Below, piece after piece: positions 1-11,023 of a stretch of DNA of 64,000 nt (its first letter is position 1; each line of letters starts with the position of its first letter). The position numbers and the translations under genes were made by a program. The stretch comes from Craterostigma plantagineum (taxonomy: Eukaryota; Streptophyta; Magnoliopsida; Lamiales; Linderniaceae), in assembly GCA_027422505.1 (NCBI GenBank), contig JAPQWV010000125.1, forward strand, positions 434,001-498,000. The letters run 5' to 3'. The notes under the pieces were generated by a model. That model ran no database searches, was not told where the DNA came from, and saw only the letters and a list, made by a program, of their open reading frames with translations.

Positions 1-46
1 GTAGGTTGAACTTCTTGCATTTAATGCGCTGTACTATTGTTAGAGG

Positions 47-634
47 CAATGTTTTGAAAACCGGACCGGACCGGCTGGTTCCGGCCGGAAACCGGCGAAC
101 CGGCCGGAAATCCGGTCCGATTCCGGTCCGGTTTAAGCTTCATTAAAAAAAAGAAGAAAAGTAAATTAAATATGTAAGTCTTAAAAACGACTAAAAAGTA
201 GGTCTTTTAATGTGGCTCCGTGGTCGAGAACGGGCTTATTATCTGAGTGGGCTGGGTTCGAATCTCCTCCCCATCATTTTTATTGTTTTCTAATTAACTT
301 ATGAATCATATATTTTATTTTTATATCGTTTTGACCCCAAATTTTATAATTTTAATTTCTGTAACCCACTGTAAATTATTCCTAACCCCAATACAATTTA
401 TTTTATTTAATTTTGACCCACAATTTTATAAAATTGTACTATAGAAAACAATTACTAAATAAACATGTATATAATTTATGTTATTTGGTTGATTCAATCA
501 TAAAAATATGTAGAATCATATATAAACATACCGGTTTGACTACGGTTTGATTCCGATTTTATACCGGTTAAACCACTAAACCTTAAACCACTAAAATTTC
601 CGGTCCGGTTCGAAAACCCGGTTTCAGAACCATG
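47..634. mobile_element. hAT-like non-autonomous element rich in CCGG
   Basis: The ends form degenerate terminal inverted repeats: the left reads CAATGTTTTGAAAACCGG and the right, reversed, CATGGTTCTGAAACCGGG. The flanks GTTAGAGG (39-46) and GTTAGAAG (635-642) look like an 8-bp TSD, the size left by hAT transposases. The terminal 60-90 bases are runs of CCGGACCGG type; the middle is AT-rich and has no coding potential. ORFs on the minus strand over the right end are fortuitous. A tRNA-like segment lies inside and is listed separately. Confidence 0.7.
207..272 (+). other. tRNA-like pol III promoter segment inside the hAT-like element
   Basis: An A-box-like TGGCTCCGTGGT (213-224) is followed about 42 bases later by a B-box-like GGTTCGAATCT (255-265), which is tRNA spacing, then CTCCTCCCCA and a T-run. 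The acceptor stem does not pair, so this is a tRNA-derived or tRNA-mimicking segment and not a working tRNA gene. Confidence 0.5.
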
Positions 635-642
635 GTTAGAAG

Positions 643-933
643 TGAATGAAATCTCAAATCTTGAGATAAAATGGCTGGAAAAATATGTATGTAATACACA
701 TATATCATGTGGTGTATGCTTTTCTCCATTTTCTCTCTTATTTTGTTCTGATCCTTCAATCGTAAATGAAGGCCGAAAGAGATTTTTTTGTTTTTTGTTT
801 TTGTAATTTTTTTCATACATACGAACCTATCGAACGAATATCTATGACAATAACTGAGTAACCAAATCATTAAATAAAATCAGATAATTCAGTTTAATTT
901 TTTTTCCTTAAATGCTTTGTTTGTTAGAAACAA
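643..933. other. Non-coding spacer
   Basis: AT-rich sequence between two MITEs. I see no conserved coding or structural signal. Confidence 0.5.
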
Positions 934-1416
934 GGGTCAATTTGAAATCAGGCCCCCTTAAGGGCTTGATTTCGAATTCAGGCCCCCTTTAAGAATTTTT
1001 TAGGTTAAATGATCAATTTTGTGTGGTGTAAAATAGTTGTATAAAAGATATATGAACTGGTATAGAATGATCGTTTTGTGTTACAAACTTTTAACATACT
1101 GGTATGTTAAAGCAATGAAGTGGTACTGAAGAAAATAAACTGGTATCAGATATACCGAATTATGATATTGTGTTACAAAATTTCAACATACTGGTATATC
1201 AGAGCAATGAAGTGGTACTGCAGAAAATAAACTGGTATCAGATGATCATAAACTAATACCGGTGAATTATGATTTTGTGTTACAAAATTTCAACATACTG
1301 GTATGTCAGAGCAATGAAGTGGTACTGCAGAAAATAAGTCCTTAAAACTAATTTTTTTGACAAGAGGGCCTGAATCCTAAATGATAGTTATGGGGGGCCT
1401 GAAATGAAAATGCCCC
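934..1416. mobile_element. Mutator-type MITE with three internal tandem repeats
   Basis: The left end reads GGGTCAATTTGAAATCAGG and the right end GGGGCCTGAAATGAAAATGC, giving imperfect inverted repeats around GGCCTGAAAT. The 9-bp flanks TAGAAACAA (925-933) and TAGAAACGA (1417-1425) fit a Mutator TSD. The interior has three copies of a roughly 90-base unit (near 1075, 1168 and 1273) containing AACATACTGGTAT and AATGAAGTGGTACTG. No coding capacity. Confidence 0.65.
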
Positions 1417-1651
1417 TAGAAACGATGACCGAATGAAATTATGTTAATAACAATTCAACCAATCTGCTTCATCGGCTGGTTTCGTATTCACATGCAATAT
1501 CAAGAAAATCTATGTTTACTATTTCAGCAAATAGTTGTTTGTACTTTCTATGCCTTCATGTAATTAATATACTTATTGTTCATTCTCGGGAAAGGTAATA
1601 CTACATTCCAATGTCAATGTTGACTTTATATTAAATTTCTAGAAAAAATAT

Positions 1652-1899
1652 ATTCCCTCCGTCCCAAACCATTCTATACATTTTACTAAATCGGGCGTCC
1701 CACATCTTTTGTACATTTCCTTATTTAGCAAAAAAACTATCACAAACAATCAATATAATAATATTAAATATTCTTAAAAGACGTGTCAAAATATAGACTT
1801 TTTTACCTTTTAATTATAATATATTATTAAAACATTCAGTTTTTTAATTCTCGTGTCAACTCCCACATGTCCAAAATCATTTGGGACACAGGGAGTATA
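1652..1899. mobile_element. Stowaway-like (Tc1/mariner) MITE
   Basis: About 248 bases bounded by TTCCCTCCGTCCCAAA and its imperfect reverse complement TTTGGGACACAGGGAG, with TA at both borders. The CTCCCTCCGTCCC terminus is the common plant Stowaway signature. It has no coding capacity. Confidence 0.75.
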
Positions 1900-2535
1900 G
1901 TGCAATCTAGTTGTGTAAAAGCATAGCTAATTGCTAAAAGCTTGTCTTGGCTTTCTTTTGTAAAGATGATGTGAACCAAAAGTCAACTACAATTTGCAAC
2001 AAAAAGTCAATTCAAAATGCCATTCTTTGGAGCCGATCGTCTCGAGCCAATCCCGGATCAACTTTCAGCCAGTCTGCTATGGACACTCTAGTCCTCTCCA
2101 ACTCGGTGCCTCATCGGGCTTATTTCCCACGTGCCCGGGCTTATCCTACTCGGGCGTTCCTGACTCTCTTATCGCGAGGGAATTTCTCGGACTTCCCCGC
2201 CCTTTTTGCCTCCCGTCTTTCCCCCCGCGGGTTATTTTATTGTTAGCCGAGAATCCCGAGGGTAACCCCGTTCTTTTTCGTTGATGATTCATTCCCAGGG
2301 CAGTTATATCAATTGGAGAAACAAATGGGAATATTAAAATTGTCTGAGGAAGGGTGGGGCTTGTAGTGTGTGATCATTTAATTTTATAATTTTTCGATCT
2401 CTAGCTATTGCTGACAATGTGAGGATACTGCTTTTTTTGTCTTTTCTATTTTGTAAAGTTGCTTCTGCAACCTTGATTTGCTAGCTTCCTGCTTATTTTT
2501 AGCTGTTCACATTTTCAGTTTCCTACAGTCGAGCA
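1900..2535 (+). other. Probable upstream/5' leader region of the TM9SF pseudogene
   Basis: A GC-rich stretch (about 2030-2280) with two overlapping short ORFs that I do not recognise is followed by a T-rich stretch ending TTTTCAG (near 2517) just before the TM9SF start codon. This resembles a leader exon plus 5'-UTR intron. If so, the dead TM9SF copy came from genomic DNA and not from an mRNA. Inference only. Confidence 0.3.
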
Positions 2536-3556
2536 ATGGCGCGACCTTTGACCATGAGAAGAAAATTATGTGCCACTGTTTTATATTTGTCTGTACTATG
2601 TCAGACGTGTAGTAGCTTTTATCTTCCCGGAACTTATATGCATACATACTCAACGGGGGACGAGGTATATGCCAAAGTAAATTCTTTGACCTCCATTGAG
2701 ACAGAGCTGCCTTTCAACTATTACAGTCTTCCTTAATGCAAGCCTCAAGTTATCAAGAAAAGTGCTGAGAACCTCGGAGAACTGCCAATGGGAGATCAAG
2801 TCGACAATTCCCCATACCGCTTCGAGATGAATGCGAATGAGTCCCTTTACCTCCGTTCTGTACTCCTCATTGAGTTAGAATGATGTCAAACTCTTGAAAC
2901 AGAGGACGCGAGATCTTTGTCAAGTGAACATGATTCTCTACTCCCTGTCATGGGATTACCTATCAGAACGGGTTTAAAATACAGTGGACTGGTTACCCAG
3001 TTGGATACACTCATCAAAACAACAACGACAAGTTTAAGATACTGATTCATGATTACGGAGGCGCTGGCATTGAAATCATCGGTACTGGAGAAGAAGGCAT
3101 GGGCGTCATTTCAGAGGCTGATAAAAAGAAAGCCTCTGCCTATGAGATAGTTGGCTTCGAGGTTGCCCCATGCAGCGTCAAAATACGATCCCGATAAGAT
3201 GGAGAAACTCCACAGATACGACGCAAGCCCATCTGTAAGCTATCCTCAACAACTCGAAAACTCTCAATTCTATTCGAGAGAATGAGAGAGTCACATTCAC
3301 ATACGACGTCGAGTTCGTGAAGAGCGATATAAGGTGGCCATCTCCACGGCGTACTTGATGATGGAAGGCGACCGTGTCCACTGGTCTCAATCCTCAACTC
3401 GCTGATGGTGATCTTCTTCTTGGCAGGCATCGTCTTCGTCATATTCTTGAGAACCGTGAGCAGGGATTTAACTAGGTGGGAGACGTATTCAGAGAACCAT
3501 CCCACTCGAAACTACTCTGCACGATGGTCGGCAATGGAGTTCAAATCAGTGGAATG
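2536..3556 (+). pseudogene. TM9SF/nonaspanin (EMP70) pseudogene, N-terminal part
   Basis: Nonaspanins are nine-TM endomembrane proteins of the Golgi/endosome with a large lumenal N-terminus. The reading starts at an ATG, runs through a hydrophobic signal segment and then the family stretch SFYLPGTYMHTYSTGDEVYA and SIETELPFNYYSLP. It then hits TAA where the family has the Tyr of YCKP. Downstream in shifting frames are MGDQVDNSPYRFEMN, GTGEEGMGVISEADKKKA, NSLMVIFFLAGIVFVIFLRTV (first core membrane segment) and GDVFREP...LLC. A block of roughly 25 residues normally between LTRYEEL and VVGDVF is missing. Several stops and frameshifts make it non-functional. It is interrupted at 3556 by a Copia insertion and resumes at 11401. 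Confidence 0.9.
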
Positions 3557-3569
3557 TGTTAAAATATTA

Positions 3570-3810
3570 TTCCCTCCGTCCCATGATTTTTATCACATTT
3601 CTTGGTCGGCAGGGATACTAAGGTGGTATTATTATAATAATATAGTACAATGAAAAGGTAAAAAGTGTATATTTTGACACGTCTTTTAAGAATATGTAAT
3701 ATTATTATATTGATTTTTTGTGATAATTTTTTACCCAAAAAGGAAATGTGATAAAGTTAGTGGGACGCCCGAAATGGAAAAATGTGATAAAATTAGCGGG
3801 ACGGAGGGAG
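3570..3810. mobile_element. Stowaway-like MITE inside the Copia 5' LTR
   Basis: 241 bases bounded by TTCCCTCCGTCCC and GGGACGGAGGGAG, flanked by TA at 3568-3569 and 3811-3812. Excising it with one TA restores the LTR sequence. Confidence 0.85.
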
Positions 3811-4192
3811 TAATATATTTTAGGCTAAATTGCATATAACCTACCTGTGGTTTTATATTTAAGCACAAAAACCCCTATAGTTCAAAAATAGCATATAAAA
3901 CACTCATGGTTTATTTAACTTTATACACTCTCCCTCTCTGGTCAAATCCAGTCAATCGACTAACCTAAAAACGAAATTCCCATTTTTACCCTTGTACATA
4001 TAACTCTTCCCGGTTCTCGTTCTCAATTGAAAAATCTTAGATCCCCAAATCTTTGTCTGAACATAAACCCTAAATATATCTCAAATCTGGTTCCTCACGG
4101 TATAGCATACATTCACTCGTTCCTCACGAACCGTAGGTGTCGAAATCTGGAGCAACAAAGGGAGCTTCACCAGGACGACTTCTGTAATCGAG

Positions 4193-6844
4193 ATGACGAG
4201 CTCTTTCTGCAACATTTACCTATGGGTCGACGGCAGATTTGAATGGCTTCCAATGGCGAGGTACTTTGGGGGAATAAAGGTCTTATTTAGGGGTGTTGAT
4301 AAGGATAGACTTTTTCTAGGGTCGTTGCACGATTTCTACGAACACGCAGGGGGGAAATGTAGCAATGTCCAGTTTTATTACTGCATACCCGGACAGAGTA
4401 TGGATACTGGGGTTAGTGCGATAAAAAGAGATAAGGATATAAGCGATTTGATAAATGAACATAGAGATGAGAGGGTCATCCATATTTTTGTTGAAGAGTT
4501 GGGTGATTTTCTTGAAGCCACTGATAGTGATGGTAGGAGATTATCTTTTCCGAGTATGGAAGTGCCCCATCTAACTTATCCCATACCTGTGGGTCAGAAC
4601 GAGGATGAAGAGGCTGAAAATGATTTTCATGTAGATGGTCAGAATGAGGATGAAGAGGCTGATGTTCATGTAGAGGGCCAGAATGAGGATGAAGAGGCTG
4701 ACAATGTAGATGATCAGAATGAGGATGAAGAGGCTGAAAATGATGTTCATGTAGAGGGTCAGAATGAGGCTGAAAATGATGTTCATGTGGAGGATGCAAA
4801 TGTTCACAGTGATTCTGAGACTGATGGTGAATATCAGTTTGAGGCAGAGAGTGATAAAGAATCTGAAGCAGAGGGGTTATTGTCTACTGCGACCGATTCT
4901 GATGATGAAGACTATGTATTTGATGAAGGCATTGAGGAAGATTTATGTGAAGATGCTTATGAGAAGTTGGAGAAGGAGATGGTAGAATCAGATGATGATA
5001 TTGCTCCAAATCATCCTGAGTGGGATGAGACAACAGATATGGCTGAGTGTGAGTTAAATGTGGGGCTTCGATTTCCAAATAGAGCATCTTTTAAGGCAGC
5101 CTTGAAGGATTGGGCAGTTAAGCGAGGATTGGACTTGAAATTTGTGAAGAATGAGAAGATGAAGGTCACAGTGTTATGCAAATATGGTTGTGACTGGAGG
5201 TTGCATGCTTCCCCAGTTATGAGAGGCACTGAATGGATGATTAAATCACACAAAGGGGCTCATAGTTGTTCACACCATACCACCAATTCACAGGCTGACT
5301 ACAAGTATCTTGCTAAGAGGATTATGAATTATGTGAGGGACAACCCCAATGAGGATCTACTGTCACTCAAGAGAAAAATTCGAAGGGATGTGAAGGTTGA
5401 TGTTAGTACATACAAAGTGTATAGGGCAAAAAGGCATGCCATTGAGTTGATTAAGGGGGATGTGAAGGTTCAGTATACAAGATTGTATGATTATTGTGCA
5501 ACTGTGGCTAAGTACAATAATGGCAGCTCTTGTATTCTTCGTGTGATCAGGGAGAAAATCCACCAGTTCTACAGAGGTTTTATTATTGTTTGAAGCCTTT
5601 GATTGATGGCTTCAAATCAGGGTGTAGGCCATTGATAGGGTTAGATGGCTGTTTCTTAAAGGGTGTATTCAAGGGACAATTATTAAGTGCTGTGGCAATG
5701 GATGGGAATAACAACATTTATTCATTGGCTTGGGCATTTGTTGAGATAGAGAAGGGGGAGACTTGGGAGTGGTTTCTTCATTTGTTGTTGAGAGACATTG
5801 GTGATGCATGTGCTGCCAATCTAGCTTTTATTAGTGACAGACAGAAGGGTCTAATTGATGCACTGTCAAAACTTGCTCCACATTCTGAGCATAGGTTCTG
5901 CATCAGACACATGTACAACAACTTCAAAGGGAGATTCAAAGGTCTAGAGCTCAAGAAACTTTTCTGGAAGGCAGCATCTACTTATAGCTTGACAGAGCAT
6001 CAAAGATTATGCAACATATCAGGAAGGAGTATCCCAAGATAGGTGATGATAAGAGCCCTTATGAGTGGCTGTGTGACATTCCAACCCATCAGTGGACAAG
6101 AAGCCATTTCCCAGTAGCAACTAAATCTGATATACTTGTCAACAACCTCAGTGAATGCTTCAATCACTACATCTTACATGCAAGGGATCTACCAATAATC
6201 GAGATGATGGAATGGATCAGAAAAAAATGCATGTGCAGAATTCAAAAAAGAGAGAGTGGATGTTGAAGTATGAGAAAGAAGTCTGCCCTAATATATTGAA
6301 GAAAGTTGAAAGTGAAAGAACTAGGAGTTCAAACTGTTTTCCTACTTGGGGAGGTGGACAGGAGTTTGAGGTTATACATGGGAATGAGACTCATGTGGTT
6401 AGGTTAGATGTCAAGACTTGTACCTGTGGAAAGTGGCAAAGGGTTGGGTATCCCTGCTGCCATACCATTGCTTGTTTAGACCTTCACCGCCTAAATTATG
6501 AGCCTTACATTGATACTATATTCAGCAAGGAGGTGTACATGAGAGTCTATGAGCATCATATTTCACCTGTCCCCGGGATGCATGACTTTGAAGTGTCCCC
6601 ACTTGGTGTTGTGGCCCCACCACATGTCAAAACAAGGGCTGGAAGACCAAAGAAGAAAAGAAGGCCAGATTCAAATGATCAAAATCTTCACCCATCAACT
6701 AGAAGAGGCTTGACAGTGACTTGTGCAATCTATTTGCAACAAGGCCACAACAGGAGGAAGTGTAAAAACCAGCCACATCCAAATTCCAAGTTATACAAGG
6801 TAATTTCTTCAATATTCTTATATTTTTTTCATTTTAACACATGA
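4193..6844 (+). pseudogene. MULE transposase (MURA-type), three frameshifts
   Basis: Domain order: a PB1-like N-terminal domain (about residues 10-105, GGIKVLFRGVDKD...YYCIPG); an acidic 15-residue repeat unit of GQNEDEEAENDVHVE type (about 133-200); a Mutator DNA-binding segment (GLRFPNRASFKAALKDWAV...CKYGCDWRLHAS); the DDE core in a second frame from 5530 (LIGLDGCFLKGVFKGQLLSA, FISDRQKG, RFCIRHMYNNF); the region around NNLSECFNHY in a third; and a SWIM zinc finger (CTCGKWQRVGYPCCH). Frame breaks lie near 5553, 6008 and 6250; the last looks like a 2-base expansion of an AG run. The visible catalytic Asp residues and the SWIM Cys/His are retained, so inactivation is recent and due to indels. 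Further C-terminal exons follow. Confidence 0.88.
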
Positions 6845-7371
6845 TCTTGATCCACCTTTGTATTGCTTCTTATAGCCTTCTAGTGATGCTCAAAGATCTG
6901 GTACTGAGGTTGCTCCAGAAACTCAAGGATCTGGTGCTGAGGTTGCTCCAGACATTGCTCCAGAAACTCAAGGAACTGGTGCTGAGGTTGCTCCAGACAT
7001 TGCTCCAGAAACTCAAGGATCTGGTGCTGAGGTTGCTCCGGGCATTGCTCCAGAAACTGTTGTTCAACAAGAACTTCCAACTCAGGTTTAGATATATAAT
7101 AACTTGATGATAAGAGACAACATATTTAGTAACAATTGTTACATGTGAACAGGGGTCTAGCAGCAATCCAGTAGTTCATCCAAAGGCAACAACAAAGCAG
7201 AAATCATGTGCATCAACTTCTTCAAAAGGCACAAAAAGAAAGGCAGAAGATGCACCTGGTACTTCAAAAGTCTTAAAAAGATTGTGCAAGCCGACAGCCT
7301 CTAGTTTGTTAAGAGGTGTTCAATTCACGTGCAAGCCAAGATCTGGACCCCAAGACCACTATCAGATAAGG
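6798..7371 (+). CDS. C-terminal exons of the MULE transposase (repeat-rich basic tail)
   Basis: The transposase frame reaches a GT donor after LYK (near 6798); a 79-base intron ends TTCTTATAG at 6876. The next exon (6877-7084) encodes three to four copies of a GSGAEVAPDIAPETQ repeat. A second intron (about 7085-7151, GTTTAG...GAACAG) leads to an exon with lysine-rich stretches (TKRKAED, KVLKRLCK) resembling a nuclear localisation signal, ending near 7371 at GTAATTAG. Boundaries are inferred from splice consensus and frame. Confidence 0.55.
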
Positions 7372-7382
7372 GTAATTAGTTC

Positions 7383-7500
7383 TCAGACAGCCTCAAGTTT
7401 GTTTTGATGTTTCTGATTTTCTGCTGTAATGAACTTCTCAGACAGCCTCAAGTTTGTTTTGATGTTTCTGATTTTCTGCTGTAATGAACTTCTCAGACAA
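7383..7500 (+). repeat. Two-copy tandem repeat, about 59-base unit
   Basis: A unit beginning ACAGCCTCAAGTTTG and ending GAACTTCTCAG occurs twice back to back without visible differences. It lies in non-coding DNA between the two MULE genes. Confidence 0.8.
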
Positions 7501-7767
7501 GTGACTTGGTTAATGTAGGATTAGTTGTGTGTGTTTCAGGTTTGATTAACTGCTTGGTTTTACATGTTTCTGCTGGGACAAAGTTGTGTGTTTCAAATGT
7601 AAACTGCTTGGTTTGTTTTGATGTTTATGCTCAAAACTGCTTGGTTTGATTTGAGATGTTTCTGCTCATGAAACAAACTGCCCATAAAGATATGTCGACT
7701 TGTTCAACAACATACATAAGGCGATAAAATACAACATCACAACTACCAACATAACACAAGACACTTG

Positions 7768-8205
7768 CTACTTAAAAACTATCACAACTACCAACATCAC
7801 GATGAGAACGAAGCAGACCTTCAATATCTTGTCTTTGTTTTCAAGTGCTTCAATTCTCTTCTCAAACTTCTTCTCATTGTTTTCAACTGCATCAAATCTC
7901 TTCTCAAATTTGTCACATGCATCAATTAGGTCGCCCATATGTTCTACATCGATGTCGCATCGTCGTCTTGGTTGCACAATCTCATTGTCGGACACATCAT
8001 CTTCAACGTTGCTACCAATCGGACTCAACCACATGAAAAAATCACAGACTCCATCCCTACAGTTACAAAATAACTTACCTTTCGTGGCTTTGGTAGGACC
8101 AACAACTCTAATTGCCGCAACCATCCCACATTTGCACATATGATTTCTGTACCTCATGTCCCTTTTGAGATAATTCTTTGAATCCAAAGACATAGTGCAA
8201 TTCAA
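7768..8205 (-). CDS. GRF-type zinc finger protein carried by the MULE
   Basis: A 145-residue ORF with an intact frame, opposite in direction to the transposase. A GRF-type zinc finger is visible at residues 24-59: C24-K-C26-G, then C47/C49, C54, and the D-F-F-x-W that ends such domains. Residues about 98-125 are charged and heptad-like (FEKRFDAVENNEKKFEKRIE, coiled coil). Residues about 128-144 are a hydrophobic C-terminal anchor (VCFVLIVMLVVVIVF). GRF fingers bind single-stranded nucleic acid in better-known proteins; the role here is unknown. Its place between the transposase and the right TIR makes it part of the element, possibly an accessory gene like MURB by position only. Confidence 0.7.
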   Translation of the reverse strand: MNCTMSLDSKNYLKRDMRYRNHMCKCGMVAAIRVVGPTKATKGKLFCNCRDGVCDFFMWLSPIGSNVEDDVSDNEIVQPRRRCDIDVEHMGDLIDACDKFEKRFDAVENNEKKFEKRIEALENKDKILKVCFVLIVMLVVVIVFK

Positions 8206-8816
8206 ACTGAAAATATTGTTTAAAGCAAACCATCACAGTTGCAAGTCGCACTGAAAATATTCTTAAACAATCACATCAAAATTACAAAACCCATCCCAAA
8301 ACACCAGCGAAATTCATCAACCCGACCCAAAATATACACTAACACGGCGAAATTACGACAATGTGCAAAAAAAACCCTAAACCCTAGCTTAATGCAGAAA
8401 TCTAAACCCGAAATTCCTCAACCCAACCCAGAATATGCAGCTTAAATGGGGAATTACGACAATGTGCAACAGTTACAAGGGAAACACGAAAACTTACTAG
8501 CTTCCCAGCAGAAATTACAAGCGATTTGAAGTATGACCTAATTTCCTCAATCGATTCTCTATTATTGTGTTTATGAAGATGAGTTGTTGTAGAAACAGCT
8601 TGAGGTTATTTACGTCTTTAAACATAAAAAATGTTGGAAGAGCCATTATCCAGACGCACTACGAGCGCGTGTACTGCAAACTCGGGCGCGAAGTGATGCA
8701 GAGGGGGTTAGGTGCTATATTTCCAAAACCAAACGGAAGTATCGCATAACAAAAAAACCATAAGGTAATTTAGTGATTTTATGTATAACCATGAGGGGGA
8801 ATAGCGTATTTTACCC
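8206..8816. other. MULE right-end non-coding segment
   Basis: Upstream DNA of the GRF ORF running to the right terminal inverted repeat; probably holds its promoter. The 60-residue ORF at 8567-8749 has no recognisable features. Confidence 0.4.
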
Positions 8817-9243
8817 TATATTTTAATATTTTCCTTAATATCTATAATGATGAATGATATTTGGAAGGTTAAGGTAGACCATGCCTTGTAAAGCATGGTC
8901 CAAGTTAAATGTTGATATGATTTGTCACCATGCCATGTCGTGTGTTAAGTTTGCCAAAGCATGGCTTAGGTTGAATCTTTTGTCCTTTTAAGTTATCAAT
9001 GTAGTGCTTATAAGTTAGAATTGTGTGATGTATTTCTGTATGTATGGATATATGAAAATGATGTATTAATGCCTATGTTCTTCCATTCAAACTCACATAC
9101 AACTAGAATCAAATCAACAAACGTATTCCTCTCTTTTGTTTAAAGCTTCAACCTATCTTATGTTCTTAAATTACAACATGGTATCATAGCTTTCTTCTTG
9201 AGGGACTGTAAAAAACAAAACACCATAGAAGAAAGCAACGAAG

Positions 9244-11023
9244 ATGGCGAGCAACTCTCTAAGCACGGGGCCTCCGGTCTTCAACGGTGAAAATGATCAC
9301 ATATGGGCGATCAAGATGAAGGCATAATTGAAATCGCTACGCCTATGGAATGTTGTAGAAAATGATGAAGAACCACTGGCGTTACGTGCAAACCCGACGA
9401 TCGCTCAAATGAAGAAGCGCGAGAAGACGTCGCCAAAAAAACAAGAGATTTCACATGCTTCCACTCGGCTCTCTCCAATATAGTCTTCACAAGAATCATG
9501 ACTTGTGAAATCCAAAAGAAGCTTGGGATAAGTTGAAGGAAGAATTTGAAGGAAGTGATCGTGTGAAGAGCATCAAACTCTTAACATTAAAAAGAGAGTT
9601 TGAAATGTTGAAGATGAAGGATGGAGACTCGGTGAAAGAGTATTCTTCCAAACTCTTAGATATCGTTAACAAAATAAGGACGGGAGAAGAGTTCAACGAT
9701 GCGAAGGTGGTGGAAATGATGATAAGCCTACCTTCAAATTGAGGCAGCTATCGAAGAATCATGTGACCTCAAGACTCTATCCGTTGCAGAGCTCATTAGC
9801 AAGCTTCAAACTCAAGAGCAACGAGCCAATGAGAGAAGAAGAGCCACCGAAGGAGCTTTTCCGACCTTTAAAGTGAAGATCAAAGGAAAACAAGTACAAG
9901 ATGGTACAACCCAAGATGAAGACAAGGACGATGAAGATCAAGGTGCTTAAAAGTTCAAATACAAAGCAAAGCCGTCCCGATCGTGCAAGACATGATTTCG
10001 AAACAACCACGTCGAAAGTGATTGTTGGTACAAGGAAAAAGGCACAATTCGGTGCAACTATTGTAAGAAAATGGGGATCTTGAAAGGAATTGTCGGCTAA
10101 AAAAACAAGGCAGCGTTCAACCACAACAAGCCAACGTCTCCGATGATCAAGAAGAGGATAAGGAATGGCTTTCTATGGCGATGGCCGAAGCAAAAAATGA
10201 GCAAGCTTGGCTCATCGGTAGTGGTTGCACGAGCAACGTGTGTAAAGACGAAAGGATGTTTCGAGCTTGAACAAATCCATCAAAAGTAAGGGTCGACTCG
10301 GAGATGGGAAAATCATTCAAGCCCAAGGAAAAGGTTCAATACCGGTCAACACTAAGCGAGGTACAAAGTATATTACTGATGTTCTCTTTGTTACTCATTT
10401 AACTCAAAATCTTTTGAGCGTTGCAAGAATTGTTGAAAGAGGATACTCTCTGTTGTTCAAAGACAATGCATGTGTTGTCTATGATCCGAATGACGTAATG
10501 TTGGCGAAGGTGGCTATGATTGAAAAACGTTTCTCTTTGAAGTTCAATGAGAAACATGAAGGTGCTCGATATGTTTCGAACAATGATGATGACTCACCCC
10601 TCATCTCATCTACGTCGAAAACGAAGCCTATGATGACGGGATGAAAAATGCATGTATGCTAGGGTGGAAACTTCCTCGTTAAAAGTAGTAACGAAGCATG
10701 ATGAACGGGAACATGCGATGAAGGAGGAGATGGCGATGGATAAAATTTTTCAGATTCGACATTTGGCTCTCAATCCCCTAAAGAAGTCTAAGAGGAGGAG
10801 CACCCAGAAGTCAAAGCTTGTTGTTCACGATGAAGCCGCTGCAAATGTAGAAATCGTCGAAATCAAGTTACATGCTATTCGACGAGCTAAAGAGGATGAT
10901 AAGGTGAAATTCGATCATTGTCATTTTGATGGTCTGTATGCTATGTTGAAGAAGTCCTTGGCTAAAGGAAGAATCAAATGGATCAAGTCATTTAGGCGTC
11001 ATAAGGAAAATATTAAGGAGGAG
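9244..11023 (+). pseudogene. Copia gag/protease remnant, no reverse transcriptase or integrase
   Basis: The frame opens at the ATG of 9244 (MASNSLSTGPPVFNGEN, WAIKMKA) and stops at once at 9326. Gag-like fragments follow in several frames (9533-9742). A zinc-knuckle remnant (IRCNYCKKMG) is near 10050. The protease motif near 10208 reads WLIGSGCTSN, so the catalytic Asp of the usual DSG has become Gly. After a fragment that may be the start of reverse transcriptase (HAMKEEM, 10717) the sequence jumps to an RNase H-like tail ending at the 3' LTR. Integrase and nearly all of the reverse transcriptase are missing; it could only have moved with help from another element. Confidence 0.75.

Larger units (their letters stand above)
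3823..8816 (+). mobile_element. Mutator-like element (MULE), about 5 kb
   Basis: The left end GGCTAAATTGCATATAACC and the reversed right end GGGTAAAATACGCTATTCCC form short degenerate inverted repeats that continue past the TGGTT block. The identical 9-bp flanks TATATTTTA (3814-3822 and 8817-8825) are a typical Mutator TSD. It holds a plus-strand MURA-type transposase with intron-separated C-terminal exons and a minus-strand GRF zinc-finger ORF. It inserted into the 5' LTR of the Copia element at 3557-11400. Confidence 0.9.

Noticed and set aside
1994..2284. A 96-codon ORF upstream of the TM9SF pseudogene
   Set aside because: No recognisable domain, a second overlapping frame of the same length, and a position that suits a leader exon.
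4476..4807. His/Pro-rich ORFs on the minus strand over the MULE acidic repeat
   Set aside because: They are shadows of the 45-base repeat coding for the acidic tract on the plus strand.
7900..8036. A plus-strand ORF opposite the GRF zinc finger
   Set aside because: The minus-strand frame has the zinc-finger Cys pattern, a coiled coil and an anchor; the plus frame has none.
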